Shown: positions 1 to 8,588 of the stretch, in pieces | Layout: every line of letters begins with the position of its first letter | Numbering within the stretch: position 1 is the stretch's first letter | Assembly: GCA_002753515.1 (NCBI GenBank) | Contig: PEAK01000008.1 | Span: forward strand, 28,791 to 92,790 | DNA: 64,000 nucleotides | DNA from: Magnetococcales bacterium | GTDB lineage: Bacteria; Pseudomonadota; Magnetococcia; Magnetococcales; UBA8363 | Direction of reading: 5' to 3' | Notes under the pieces: generated by a model | Told to the model about the DNA's origin: nothing | Database searches by the model: none | Seen by the model: only the letters and a program-made list of their open reading frames with translations | Translations under genes and position numbers: made by a program

Positions 1-1575
1 CCGCATCCGCAGCGCTTTTGGTCAGAAATTGTAGCGTTGAACGGGCAGGGGTATTATGCCGCCGCGTTAGCCAGGATGGATCCGATCTTTGCCGTGGGTG
101 ATCCCGGGCTTGCGGGATGGAAATTGCGGGGTCAGGCGTTGTATGGCCTGGGGCGATTTGTCGAGGCGCTGGAGGCTTTTGCCAGGGTGGTGGGGCTGGA
201 CCCCCATGGTACAGAGGGGTACGAACATTTGGCAACGGCCTTCTTGGCGTTGCAGCAGTTGGATCGGGCATTGTTGACGGTTGGGCGCGGACTGGAAATC
301 GATCCAGAAAATAAGGGATTGCTGCGTCTTAAGTTTATCCTTGGCTGGCGCATAGGAAACAAGGATGACGCTTTAACGTTGGCGGCACAACACCTGCGTC
401 GTTTTCCCGATGACGGCCCCATGTGGCATGAGCGGGGCATATGTTATTTGGAGGCTGGTGCCGATGCGTGGGCTCTGGCTGATTTTGAGGTAGCCTGTTC
501 CCTCATGCCGGAACATTCCATTGCTTTTGGCAATCGGGGCACGGCGTTTTGGCGTCTTGGGCGTTATGCGGAAAGCCTGGAATCTTTCAATCAGGCGATT
601 AGGTTGGATACCAACAATGCCAGTGCGCAACACCACCGGGCTTTGTTGTTGCTGTTTTTGGGGGATTGGGTTGCCGGTTTTTCGGCGTACGAATGGCGGT
701 GGCGGGATCCGGCCCATTTGGCGTGCAAACCTTCCTGGGCGCATTCGCCCTGGCAGGGGGAGGTGTTGCCGCATGCCACCCTGATGGTTTACCCCGAACA
801 GGGGTATGGTGATACCATTCAATTTATCCGATTTCTCCCCATGGCCAGACACCGTGTGGCGCGGGTGGTCTTTTATTGCACTGGCCCCTTGGTGCCTTTG
901 CTGCGATATGCCCCCGGTATGGATTGTTTGTGGGAGGGGGCGTTGCCCGGACCACCTTTTGATGTGTCCGTCCCGTTGATGTCGTTACCGGGTTTGTTGC
1001 ATCACTCGGGTGATGACACGAGGGAAACTTCCAGCTATTTACCGGCGTTGGCTTGGAAGCGACCGGCACACGATCCCCGGCATCCGTCCTATCGGATTGG
1101 CTTTGTATGGCGTGGACGTCCCACCCACAAAAACGATCACAATCGCAGCCTAACGTTATCCTGGTTTTTGCCTTTTTTGGATTGGCCCCGGGTATCCTGG
1201 GTTTCTCTGCAAGAGGGGGGGGCGGGGGCTATTCAGGAACATGACCTTTTTAAAGATCGGATTGAAGTTCCAGAGCTTACCGATTTTGCCGCAACGGCGC
1301 GGGTGATGGCAACTTTGGACTTGGTGATCAGTGTGGATACGGCTGTTGCGCACCTTGCCGGGGCGCTGGGGTGTCCGGTATGGCTGTTGCTGCCATTTGT
1401 CCCCGATTGGCGCTGGGGAAAAGACGGGGATGGCACGGTTTGGTACCCATCCATGACCTTGTTTCGCCAGGAAAAACCGGGTGATTGGTTGGGGGTAGGG
1501 CACCAAGTATCTCGGGCGCTGAAGGCCCGACTGCAAGAAGGAAAAGGTTTTTATCCGACTGCCGGACCGGACTAG
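1..1575 (+). CDS. TPR-repeat protein with C-terminal glycosyltransferase-like domain (5' end outside window)
   Basis: The reading frame is open from base 1, so the gene starts upstream of the window and the TTG at 37 is probably internal. The first ~210 visible residues are helical tetratricopeptide-type repeats with typical GxxxEAL and AxQLD-like spacing. The last ~300 residues resemble the glycosyltransferase-9/heptosyltransferase-like fold often joined to TPRs: a YEWRWRDP linker, PEQGYGDTIQFIR, and a C-terminal SVDTAVAHLAGALG segment that in this fold lies at the nucleotide-sugar site. Substrate is unknown; such proteins are often linked to protein or surface glycosylation. A full-length paralogue lies at 46592-48166. 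Its stop overlaps the convergent ubiB stop in the sequence CTAG. Confidence 0.85.
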   Translation, partial: PHPQRFWSEIVALNGQGYYAAALARMDPIFAVGDPGLAGWKLRGQALYGLGRFVEALEAFARVVGLDPHGTEGYEHLATAFLALQQLDRALLTVGRGLEIDPENKGLLRLKFILGWRIGNKDDALTLAAQHLRRFPDDGPMWHERGICYLEAGADAWALADFEVACSLMPEHSIAFGNRGTAFWRLGRYAESLESFNQAIRLDTNNASAQHHRALLLLFLGDWVAGFSAYEWRWRDPAHLACKPSWAHSPWQGEVLPHATLMVYPEQGYGDTIQFIRFLPMARHRVARVVFYCTGPLVPLLRYAPGMDCLWEGALPGPPFDVSVPLMSLPGLLHHSGDDTRETSSYLPALAWKRPAHDPRHPSYRIGFVWRGRPTHKNDHNRSLTLSWFLPFLDWPRVSWVSLQEGGAGAIQEHDLFKDRIEVPELTDFAATARVMATLDLVISVDTAVAHLAGALGCPVWLLLPFVPDWRWGKDGDGTVWYPSMTLFRQEKPGDWLGVGHQVSRALKARLQEGKGFYPTAGPD

Positions 1576-3206
1576 CGATTGGGGATGATGGCCAGGAAAA
1601 AATAAAAGGCAGCCAACATGAGGGGTGGACCGAACCAGGCGATGGGCAGATTGGAACTGGCCATGATTGATCCTCCCATGAACAAGCCCGCCCCGGTCAC
1701 TGCCATACTGAGCCGTTTCATTCCGGTGGAAAGACGTCTTTCCATTCTGTCCAACGCTTCGCCGTAGACTTCGACGGCCAATTTGTCGTTGGCCAGCTTT
1801 TCCACACTGCGCATCGCCAGTTCGGGTAATTGGAATGCGGCGGTAGAAAAGGTGCGGAAGCGTTCCCGGGCCGAGCGCAATTTGCCCTTGGGACCCATGT
1901 TTTCCATCATCCAATCGCGGATCAAGGGTTCGGCCAAGAGCCACATGTTCAGGCCCGGATTGATTTCGCGACCGACCCCTTCCAGTGTCAACATGGTTTT
2001 TTGCAACAGCAACAATTGCGGTTGCACCGCCATGTCGAAGCGTTCGGTAACCTTGAAGAGTTGGGCCAACAAGCGGGCGATGGAAATATCTTTGAGGGGT
2101 TGACCAAAGATGGGTTCGGCGATTTGCCGGCAGGCATCTTCAAATTCGTCCATATTGGTATTACGGGGGACGTAGCCGGCGGCCAGATGGACTTCGGCAA
2201 CCTTGCGATAATCGCGAATGATGAATCCCTGCAACAGTTCCGCCAGCCAGATGCGTTCCTGAACCGAGATGTGGCCGACGATACCGAAGTCGAAGATGGC
2301 GACGGTACCGTTTTTCAGGACAAAGATATTGCCAGGATGCTGATCGGCATGGAAAAAGCCGTCGCGAAATACCTGTTTGAAGAAACTGATAATTAAATTT
2401 TTGGAAACTTCGGTAGGGTCGAGGTCGGGATGGGACTGGCGCGAGAGTTCATCGATGGGAATGCCATCGATCCATTCCATGGTTAATACCCGCGTGGTTG
2501 TCAATTCCCAGATGACCGTGGGGACATGCAGTTCGCGATCCAGATGGAAATTTTCGCGAAACTTGTGGGCGCGGGAGCCTTCGACCTGAAAATTCATTTC
2601 ATTACGGATTGATGCGGCAAATTCCTCCACAACCCGGCGAATGCGAAATCGTTTCCAATCGGGGATGTGGGCTTCAATCTGGTTGGCCAGGGTAAAAAGG
2701 AGGTGAATATCGGTTTCGACGATTTCGGCGACATTGGGGCGCAAGACTTTGACGGCCACATCACGTCCCCCCTGGGTCGTGGCGCGATGGACCTGGGCGA
2801 TGGAGGCGGAGGCTTCGGGAACGGGATCAAAATGAATAAAAAACTTGGAAAGGGGGCCTCCCAGATCGGTTTCAACGATTTTGGTGACGATGTCGAAGGA
2901 GAATGGGGGAACATCATCTTGAAGTTTCTTCATTTCCACGCCGACATTTTCCGGCAGGACATCCATGCGGGTGGAGAGGGCTTGACCAAATTTAATAAAG
3001 GTGGGTCCCAATTCTTCCAACGCAGAGCGCAACCGGGCCGGGGCGCTTAATTCACGGCGCATGCGGTTGGTTCCTGGCTTAAAGCTGGCCATCCAGGCGA
3101 CAAACCTGAAAAACAGGAACCGCTCATTCAAGAACTCGATACGGTATCGAGCCAGAATCCAGATGATGCGCAGCAACCGTTTGATGGTGCGGTAATGGTT
3201 CAGCAT
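1572..3206 (-). CDS. ubiB: UbiB, ABC1/AarF-family atypical kinase for ubiquinone synthesis
   Basis: 544 residues, the normal length for UbiB, a membrane-anchored ATPase of the protein-kinase-like fold needed for ubiquinone synthesis. Visible family marks are the KxGQ motif (FIKFGQALSTR, about residue 70), the alanine-rich loop replacing the P-loop (ASASIAQVHRA, about 131), the VAVKVLRP lysine strand (about 150), the HADQHPGNIF catalytic loop (about 285) and the IFDFGIVG metal-binding motif (about 304). Two hydrophobic segments near the C-terminus match the family's membrane anchor. It is the last gene of ubiE-ubiJ-ubiB, six bases after ubiJ, so very probably co-transcribed. Confidence 0.95.
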   Translation of the reverse strand: MLNHYRTIKRLLRIIWILARYRIEFLNERFLFFRFVAWMASFKPGTNRMRRELSAPARLRSALEELGPTFIKFGQALSTRMDVLPENVGVEMKKLQDDVPPFSFDIVTKIVETDLGGPLSKFFIHFDPVPEASASIAQVHRATTQGGRDVAVKVLRPNVAEIVETDIHLLFTLANQIEAHIPDWKRFRIRRVVEEFAASIRNEMNFQVEGSRAHKFRENFHLDRELHVPTVIWELTTTRVLTMEWIDGIPIDELSRQSHPDLDPTEVSKNLIISFFKQVFRDGFFHADQHPGNIFVLKNGTVAIFDFGIVGHISVQERIWLAELLQGFIIRDYRKVAEVHLAAGYVPRNTNMDEFEDACRQIAEPIFGQPLKDISIARLLAQLFKVTERFDMAVQPQLLLLQKTMLTLEGVGREINPGLNMWLLAEPLIRDWMMENMGPKGKLRSARERFRTFSTAAFQLPELAMRSVEKLANDKLAVEVYGEALDRMERRLSTGMKRLSMAVTGAGLFMGGSIMASSNLPIAWFGPPLMLAAFYFFLAIIPNR

Positions 3207-3212
3207 GGTTTT

Positions 3213-3920
3213 TTAGGTTGGGGTGCGGTTGGTATCGGTTTTCATTTCTTTGCCGGATGCCGTCATGCTGTTGGCCACGGCGCGTTTTTTTGCCAGGCGG
3301 CTTATGCTTTTTTCCAATTTTTCAAGACGTTCCTGCAAACTTGTCACGTCTTGAGAAAAACCTTGCAGTTGGTTGCGTGCGGGAAAACCATAATCTTGCA
3401 ACCAGTTTTCAACTTCCGCTTCAATGATTTCCTTGCTGCGTTGCCCGGTTTGTTTGGTTGATCTGGCCATGTTCATGAGGGCTTTGGCTGCTGTCCGTCC
3501 CACCAGGGAGCCCAATTCCCGTTCCCAGTCCAGTTCCACATTGTCGAGCAAATTTTTAAAGCGCAGCCCGGTATCCGTTTCCCCGGAAAGGTTTAACTGT
3601 CGGGAGAAAAACAGCGAATCGGGATCAGAGGTATGAAACAGCAGGGAGAGGAAGGCCGCTGCTTTGCCGGTCATAGTGACGTGAGGGATGTTGTCGGAAT
3701 AGGTGTGAATGCTGACACCTCCCGTTTCATCGACGGACATATAGAGCGACTCACCCATGTCTTCGATTTCAAATTGGAAGACCTTGCCCTCCAGTTCCTT
3801 GAGTCGTTCCTTCAATTCGGGGTACCGGATGAAAAACAGGTTGAGGATGATGCTCAGGGAAACCGCTGTAACTGGTTGCGGAATCATTTTCAAGGGTGCA
3901 GACAGCAAGGACATGATCAT
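3213..3920 (-). CDS. ubiJ: UbiJ, SCP2-type ubiquinone biosynthesis accessory factor
   Basis: 235 residues. The N-terminal half (about 15-115) fits the SCP2 sterol-carrier fold used by UbiJ to hold the hydrophobic ubiquinone precursors in the Ubi complex; the last ~45 residues form a heptad-rich coiled coil (LQERLEKLEKSISRL) as in known UbiJ proteins. Assignment rests mainly on position: it lies between ubiE and ubiB, the conserved ubiE-ubiJ-ubiB order. Only three bases separate it from the ubiE stop upstream. The role in a soluble multi-Ubi complex is family knowledge. Confidence 0.85.
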   Translation of the reverse strand: MIMSLLSAPLKMIPQPVTAVSLSIILNLFFIRYPELKERLKELEGKVFQFEIEDMGESLYMSVDETGGVSIHTYSDNIPHVTMTGKAAAFLSLLFHTSDPDSLFFSRQLNLSGETDTGLRFKNLLDNVELDWERELGSLVGRTAAKALMNMARSTKQTGQRSKEIIEAEVENWLQDYGFPARNQLQGFSQDVTSLQERLEKLEKSISRLAKKRAVANSMTASGKEMKTDTNRTPT

Positions 3921-3923
3921 GAT

Positions 3924-4667
3924 TTAGGCCTTCCATCCATGATGAACGGCGGCGATGCCACCGGAAAGATTATGAAAGCGCACCCCTGACAGGCCGTTAT
4001 CCTGTAGCAAGGTGGCAAAGGTTTGTTGATCGGGGAAGCGGCGAATGGATTCTACCAGGTATTGGTAGCTGTCGCGATCTTTGGCGACCCAATTCCCCAG
4101 TTCTGGCAAAACTTTGAATGAGTAGGCATCGTACAGGGGTTGCAGCGGGGTGACGGCCATTTTGGAAAATTCCAAACACAGGAATTCCCCCCCTGGTTTC
4201 AGGACGCGGACCATTTCGCGGATAGCTGTTTCGATTTGGGTACAATTGCGGATACCGAAGCCGATGGTGGCGATATGGAAAGTATTATTGGCGAAGGGTA
4301 ATTCTTCGGCGTTACCCTGGATCCATTCGACGCCTTGGACAACGCCCCGATCCATGAGTCGGGATCGTCCAAGGGCGAGCATGTTGTCGTTGAGGTCGTA
4401 GACGACGATACGGCCATTTCCCTGCAAGCGGGGGTGCATGAGTCGGGTCAGGTCGCCGGTACCTCCGGCAACGTCGAGGATTTGCTGTCCGGGGCGGATA
4501 CGCAGACGGCGTATCGCATAGCGTTTCCACAATCGATGGATTCCCAGGGACATCAGGTCGTTCATCAAGTCGTATTTGTCGACGACCGAGTCAAAGACTT
4601 GGCGGACGCGGGTGATTTTTTCGTGTACGGGAATTTCGCTGAATCCAAAGTGGGTCGTCGGGTTCAT
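3924..4667 (-). CDS. ubiE: UbiE, demethylmenaquinone/2-polyprenyl-benzoquinol C-methyltransferase
   Basis: 247 residues from the ATG at 4667 (MNPTTHFGFSEIPVHEK), the expected UbiE length. SAM-dependent class I methyltransferase motifs are clear: motif I ILDVAGGTGDLTRL, the acidic DLNDNMLALG after strand 2, GNAEELPFANNTFH, and VRVLKPGGEFLCLEFS. The frame stays open another 186 codons upstream but that stretch is antisense to ubiD and has no UbiE similarity, so the internal ATG is chosen. It methylates the quinone ring in ubiquinone and/or menaquinone synthesis and heads the ubiEJB operon. Confidence 0.95.
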   Translation of the reverse strand: MNPTTHFGFSEIPVHEKITRVRQVFDSVVDKYDLMNDLMSLGIHRLWKRYAIRRLRIRPGQQILDVAGGTGDLTRLMHPRLQGNGRIVVYDLNDNMLALGRSRLMDRGVVQGVEWIQGNAEELPFANNTFHIATIGFGIRNCTQIETAIREMVRVLKPGGEFLCLEFSKMAVTPLQPLYDAYSFKVLPELGNWVAKDRDSYQYLVESIRRFPDQQTFATLLQDNGLSGVRFHNLSGGIAAVHHGWKA

Positions 4668-4860
4668 GGTCTTGGCTCCTGCACGCTTGCATTCCTTAAA
4701 GACAAACATCACATGATAGCACAGCAGGCGGGGGGTTGGGGAATGTCCCTCAAGATAAAACAAAAAAGAATTGCTTGCCGACTTGTGGTGGATCATGCTG
4801 TTTGGCGGATGAAAAGGGATGCAAGTATCTGTTGGCCATGGTTGGACAGGAGGGACATGC

Positions 4861-6696
4861 ATGTCCAGGGCGTTTGCCGACCTTCGGGAATTTTTGGATT
4901 TTTTGCAGAGCCACGGGGAGCTGGTCCATGTTGCCGTGGAGGTGGATCCGCATTTGGAGATTGTCGAGATCAGTCGGCGGGTGTTGCTCCAAGGGGGGCC
5001 GGCGCTTGTGTTTGACCGGGTAAAGGGTTCGGACATGAAGGTGGTGACCAACCTGTTTGCCAGTGAGCGTCGCATTGCCTTGGCATTGGGGCGTTCGCCG
5101 GAGGCGTTGGAAGCGTTGGGGGCTGAGTTGGCTCGTTTGAAGCAGCCGCAGGCACCCCAGGGATTTTCTGACCTAGTGCAATTGGCGCGCTTGTTCGCCA
5201 AGGGACGGTTCATGCCGGTGCGCACGGTTTTTAATCCCCCATGTCGCGAGGTGGTGTGGCGCGGCGATCAGGTTGATTTGGGTCGGTTGCCGATTTTGAC
5301 GTGTTGGCCGGGGGATGCGGGTCGGTTGATCACCTGGCCTTTGGTGATCACCCGGGGACGTCCCCATGGTCACATCTCAGGTCCGGTCAACATTGGCGTG
5401 TACCGCATGCAGGTTCTGGGAAAAAATCGTTTGATCGTGCGCTGGCTTAAAACCCGCGGGGGGGCGCTGCACGCCGGGGAATATGATGGCAAAATGCCGG
5501 TTGCCGTGGCCATAGGTTGTGACCCGGCGACGATTCTGGCGGCGGTAACGCCGGTCCCGGAAACGTTGTCGGAGTATGCTTTCGCCGGTCTCCTTCGGGA
5601 AAAACGCGTCCAGACGACGCGTGGGTTGTATCCGGGTCTTCCGGTTCCCGCTACGGCGGAAATCGTCCTTGAAGGAACTGTGGATGTGACCGATTTGGCA
5701 CCGGAGGGACCATTTGCGGACCATACGGGCTATTATAATGAAGTCGAACGCTTTCCCGTGATGACCGTTGAACGGGTGACCATGCGTCGGGATCCTTTGT
5801 ATCTGGCAACGTATACGTCACGTCCCCCCGACGAACCGGCCATATTGGCCGTGGCATTGAATCGTATTTTTACGCCACTGTTGCGGCAACAGTTTCCCGA
5901 AATAACCGATTTTCATCTTTCCATGGCGGCGGCGTCCTATCGTGTGGCAATTGTCGGCTTGAAAAAAGCTTATCCCGGACATGCTTTTCGTGTCATGGCG
6001 GCTGTTTGGGGGTTTTTACGGCAATTTCTCTTGACCAAGTATGTGATTGTCGTTGACGACGATGTGACGTTGGCGGATCCGCACCAGGTTATGGAGGCGG
6101 TGGCGCGGCATTGCCATGGGGGGCGTGATTTGCTGCGCCTGCATTATACGCCCATCGATTATTTGGATTTTGCATCGTGCCGCAGTGGACTGGGTGGCAA
6201 ATTGGGGATGGATGCCACGAAAAAAATCGGGGTGGAACTGGAGATAGCCGGAACGACGACCGGGGTATCGATGGCGCCTTCGGGTTCCTGGGTAGCCGAT
6301 ATGGTGGCCACCCATGGTTTTATTGTGGATGTTCATCTGTGGTTTGAAGGGGTGGTGGCGGTGGTGCGGGTGGACGGGCATACCCGGGATCGAGGGATTA
6401 TGGCGATACGGGCTTTGCTGGATACGGTGGATATTCGGACCGGTCCCCGGCAATTCTGGATTGTCGATGATGATGTTCGCGCCGATTCCTGGGATGATTT
6501 GCTGTGGTCGCTGGCAACCCGGACCGACCCGGGGCGTGATTTGCAGGTGGATACGCAAACGGGTCGTTTTGCCATGGACGCCACCCGGAGAACCCTGGCG
6601 CAAACGGGTCGCAATTGGGGAAAACCTTTGTTGCCCGACCCGCAAACCGTGGCCCGGGTATCACAACGGTGGAAGGATTATGGCTTTGTATCGTGA
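4861..6696 (+). CDS. ubiD: UbiD-family prenylated-FMN decarboxylase
   Basis: 611 residues. The start is placed at the ATG at 4861 (MSRAFADLREFLDFL), which has an AGGAGG-type ribosome site just upstream and aligns with the E. coli UbiD N-terminus. The family core is plain: PHLEIVEISRRVL, GGPALVF, and the PEGPFADHTGYYNE segment holding acidic residues of the active site. UbiD decarboxylates the polyprenyl-4-hydroxybenzoate intermediate with prenylated FMN. The protein is about 110 residues longer than E. coli UbiD, in the range of the long form seen in menaquinone-using epsilonproteobacteria, so the exact substrate is not certain. It diverges from ubiEJB across a 193-base gap. No ubiX is in the window. 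Confidence 0.9.
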   Translation: MSRAFADLREFLDFLQSHGELVHVAVEVDPHLEIVEISRRVLLQGGPALVFDRVKGSDMKVVTNLFASERRIALALGRSPEALEALGAELARLKQPQAPQGFSDLVQLARLFAKGRFMPVRTVFNPPCREVVWRGDQVDLGRLPILTCWPGDAGRLITWPLVITRGRPHGHISGPVNIGVYRMQVLGKNRLIVRWLKTRGGALHAGEYDGKMPVAVAIGCDPATILAAVTPVPETLSEYAFAGLLREKRVQTTRGLYPGLPVPATAEIVLEGTVDVTDLAPEGPFADHTGYYNEVERFPVMTVERVTMRRDPLYLATYTSRPPDEPAILAVALNRIFTPLLRQQFPEITDFHLSMAAASYRVAIVGLKKAYPGHAFRVMAAVWGFLRQFLLTKYVIVVDDDVTLADPHQVMEAVARHCHGGRDLLRLHYTPIDYLDFASCRSGLGGKLGMDATKKIGVELEIAGTTTGVSMAPSGSWVADMVATHGFIVDVHLWFEGVVAVVRVDGHTRDRGIMAIRALLDTVDIRTGPRQFWIVDDDVRADSWDDLLWSLATRTDPGRDLQVDTQTGRFAMDATRRTLAQTGRNWGKPLLPDPQTVARVSQRWKDYGFVS

Positions 6697-6851
6697 GTTT
6701 GGCCGCATTCGTTTGCTTCCCTGGTTAAAAATTCGTGAATTTATACTGGCAGTCACCGGGGGAAATGGTTTACAATAGACTTGGTGAATGGGTCGCGCCA
6801 GATCATAGAATGCCATAATGAACCCATAACCAATGATAAGTGGGGGAGAGT

Positions 6852-7148
6852 GTGGGCAAGGTTTTTGTGGGCAATCTGCCCTTTGAGGCTACCGAAGTTG
6901 AGTTGCATGATTTTTTTTCAACCGGAATGCCGATCGGGGTGGTCAAGGTGGTACGGGATCGGGAGACGGGGCGCTCCCGTGGGTTCGCTTTCGTTGAGGT
7001 TGACGATCCGGTCATGATGGTCAACCTGTTCAATGGACGGGAACTTGAAGGGCGCCAGTTGAAGGTTGATGTTGCCAGGGAACGACCTGAGCGAGCCAAT
7101 ACATCGAACAGGGGTGCGGGTGTACGTTTGTTCCGCAGGGTACGTTGA
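6852..7148 (+). CDS. Small RRM-domain RNA-binding protein
   Basis: 98 residues from the GTG at 6852 (MGKVFVGNLPFEATEVEL); a GGGGGAG ribosome site sits just before it. A GTG at 6840 would add four residues. Almost the entire protein is one RNA recognition motif: RNP2 is VFVGNL and RNP1 is RSRGFAFVEV, with the aromatic residues that stack on RNA bases in place. The tail is short and arginine-rich (ERPERANTSNRG). It resembles the glycine-poor bacterial RRM proteins such as the cyanobacterial cold-responsive Rbp group. RNA targets are unknown. It is a single-gene unit by spacing. Confidence 0.9.
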   Translation: MGKVFVGNLPFEATEVELHDFFSTGMPIGVVKVVRDRETGRSRGFAFVEVDDPVMMVNLFNGRELEGRQLKVDVARERPERANTSNRGAGVRLFRRVR

Positions 7149-7348
7149 TTGGATTGAGACGGGAGGTGCCTATCTGAACAATAGAATATTTTGTATTTTT
7201 TATTGCCCCTGATAATAACAACAATAGTGTCTTGATCATGCTTCCAGTGGTGTTGTGGCTATTTTCTAACCGCCATTATTGCAGAACGTTGGTTAATCGG
7301 CGTTCGGGGGGAGGGCAATGAGGCTACCGGGTTTTCCAGGTAAAGCTT

Positions 7349-8290
7349 ATGCGCTCCAATAAAAATGCGTTGCACAAAATTGATCTGAACCTTTTGGTGG
7401 CATTTGATGTTTTGATGACCGAACGTAGTGTTACCCAGGCGGGTCGTGTCCTGGGGATTACGCAAGCGGCCATGAGTAATACTTTAAAACGACTGCGACA
7501 AACATTTAACGACCCCCTCTTTGCCAAACATGGCCATTCCATGGCTCCAACTGCGCAAGCGTTGAAGCTTTCCGAGCCGATTACCAGGGCGCTGAACCAT
7601 GCCCAAATGGTTCTCAAAAGAGAGAAATTCGATCCGGCAACGGCCCATCGTCTGTTCCGCGTTGGCATCTCCGACTGTGTTTCCTCCACCCTGGTCCCGG
7701 CATTACTGGCCAGTTTGAAGAAAACAGCTCCCAATATTTCTCTGGATATCTGCGAACCGAGCGGCGTCAAGCAGGCGAAAATTTTGGAGCGGGGAGAAGT
7801 TGATCTTCTGGTCTCCTGGTTTCAATGGGTCACCTCCGACAGACTGCAATTGCATCGGTTGCTGGAGATGAATTGCGTCTGTGTTGCTCGTCCGGGCAAT
7901 CCCCATGTTGGGGAGAAGTTGACACTGGATGGTTTTCTGGCGGCCGAACATGTGCAATTTTTACCACCGGATCTGACAGTGACTCCGGTGGATGAAGCCC
8001 TTCAGCAGCTGGGACACACGCGAAAGGTTGTGGGTCGCTTCAATGGTTCCGGTATTGTTTCGCACTTGGTGGCTTCAAGCGATGTACTGACTGTTTTGCC
8101 GGATCGTCAGGCGCATTTTCTGGCCAGGGGGATGAACCTGAAGGTCCACCCGCTACCGTTTGAGGTTGTGCCCTTACGCATTGCCATGGCGTGGCATGCC
8201 CGCAGCGAGGAGAGCCCTCCGGATCAGTGGTTGCGTCGTGTCATCATCGATTTATTCAACCAGATCGAGCCATTGCCCAAGCAATCATGA
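7349..8290 (+). CDS. LysR-family transcriptional regulator (paralogue 1)
   Basis: 313 residues. The N-terminal winged helix-turn-helix (about 8-66) has the LysR core DLNLLVAFDVLMTERSVTQAG and GITQAAMSNTLKRLR, closest in wording to the NodD-like subgroup. The rest fits the two-lobed periplasmic-binding-like effector domain. It is clearly homologous along its whole length to the LysR at 8589-9512, including shared FNDPLF and AVAWHAR/IAMAWHAR-type stretches, so the pair arose by duplication. No target gene is evident next to it; the effector is unknown. Confidence 0.9.
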   Translation: MRSNKNALHKIDLNLLVAFDVLMTERSVTQAGRVLGITQAAMSNTLKRLRQTFNDPLFAKHGHSMAPTAQALKLSEPITRALNHAQMVLKREKFDPATAHRLFRVGISDCVSSTLVPALLASLKKTAPNISLDICEPSGVKQAKILERGEVDLLVSWFQWVTSDRLQLHRLLEMNCVCVARPGNPHVGEKLTLDGFLAAEHVQFLPPDLTVTPVDEALQQLGHTRKVVGRFNGSGIVSHLVASSDVLTVLPDRQAHFLARGMNLKVHPLPFEVVPLRIAMAWHARSEESPPDQWLRRVIIDLFNQIEPLPKQS

Positions 8291-8304
8291 CGTTGGGTGT
8301 TCCG

Positions 8305-8354
8305 GGGGTGGTTGGGGGTGGGCCGACAGGAAACAAGCTCAGAGGGGGGGGGGG
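8305..8354 (+). other. G-run cluster (possible G-quadruplex)
   Basis: Between the two LysR genes the plus strand carries several G runs: two of five, one of three, then an unbroken run of eleven G at 8344-8354. Four or more runs of three or more guanines can form a quadruplex. This is seen in sequence only; it may equally be a slippage-prone homopolymer. Confidence 0.35.
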
Positions 8355-8380
8355 AGGCCTGAATCCCGTCAGCCCGTTGA

Positions 8381-8400
8381 TGAAAAGCCGAAGCTTTTCA
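8381..8400. other. Perfect hairpin between LysR paralogues
   Basis: TGAAAAGC and GCTTTTCA form a perfect 8-bp stem around a CGAA tetraloop. No T-tract follows, so it is not a standard intrinsic terminator; it could be a weak terminator, an RNA structure or a dyad operator. Confidence 0.5.
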
Positions 8401-8588
8401 CCAATGCCATGCTGTTGCAGAGTATGTCCACCGTGCAATTGCTCGATTGGGAATATCGAGGGGCCAACCGGCACCGTTGGATTTTTTGATGCGAACTATC
8501 AGTCCCATTTGATATTTATATATTTAACTGTAGGGGAATGCAATTTTTTTGTTCCAATCGGTCATGTTTTTTTCACTGGAGGGTGTCA

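Noticed and set aside
4668..5225. Long upstream extension of the ubiE reading frame
   Set aside because: It is antisense to ubiD, is rich in simple Pro/Ser/Thr wording and lacks UbiE similarity; the ATG at 4667 gives a normal-length enzyme.
6741..6776. Candidate promoter before the RRM gene (TACAAT at 6771)
   Set aside because: The -10 hexamer is good but no acceptable -35 element lies 16-18 bases upstream.
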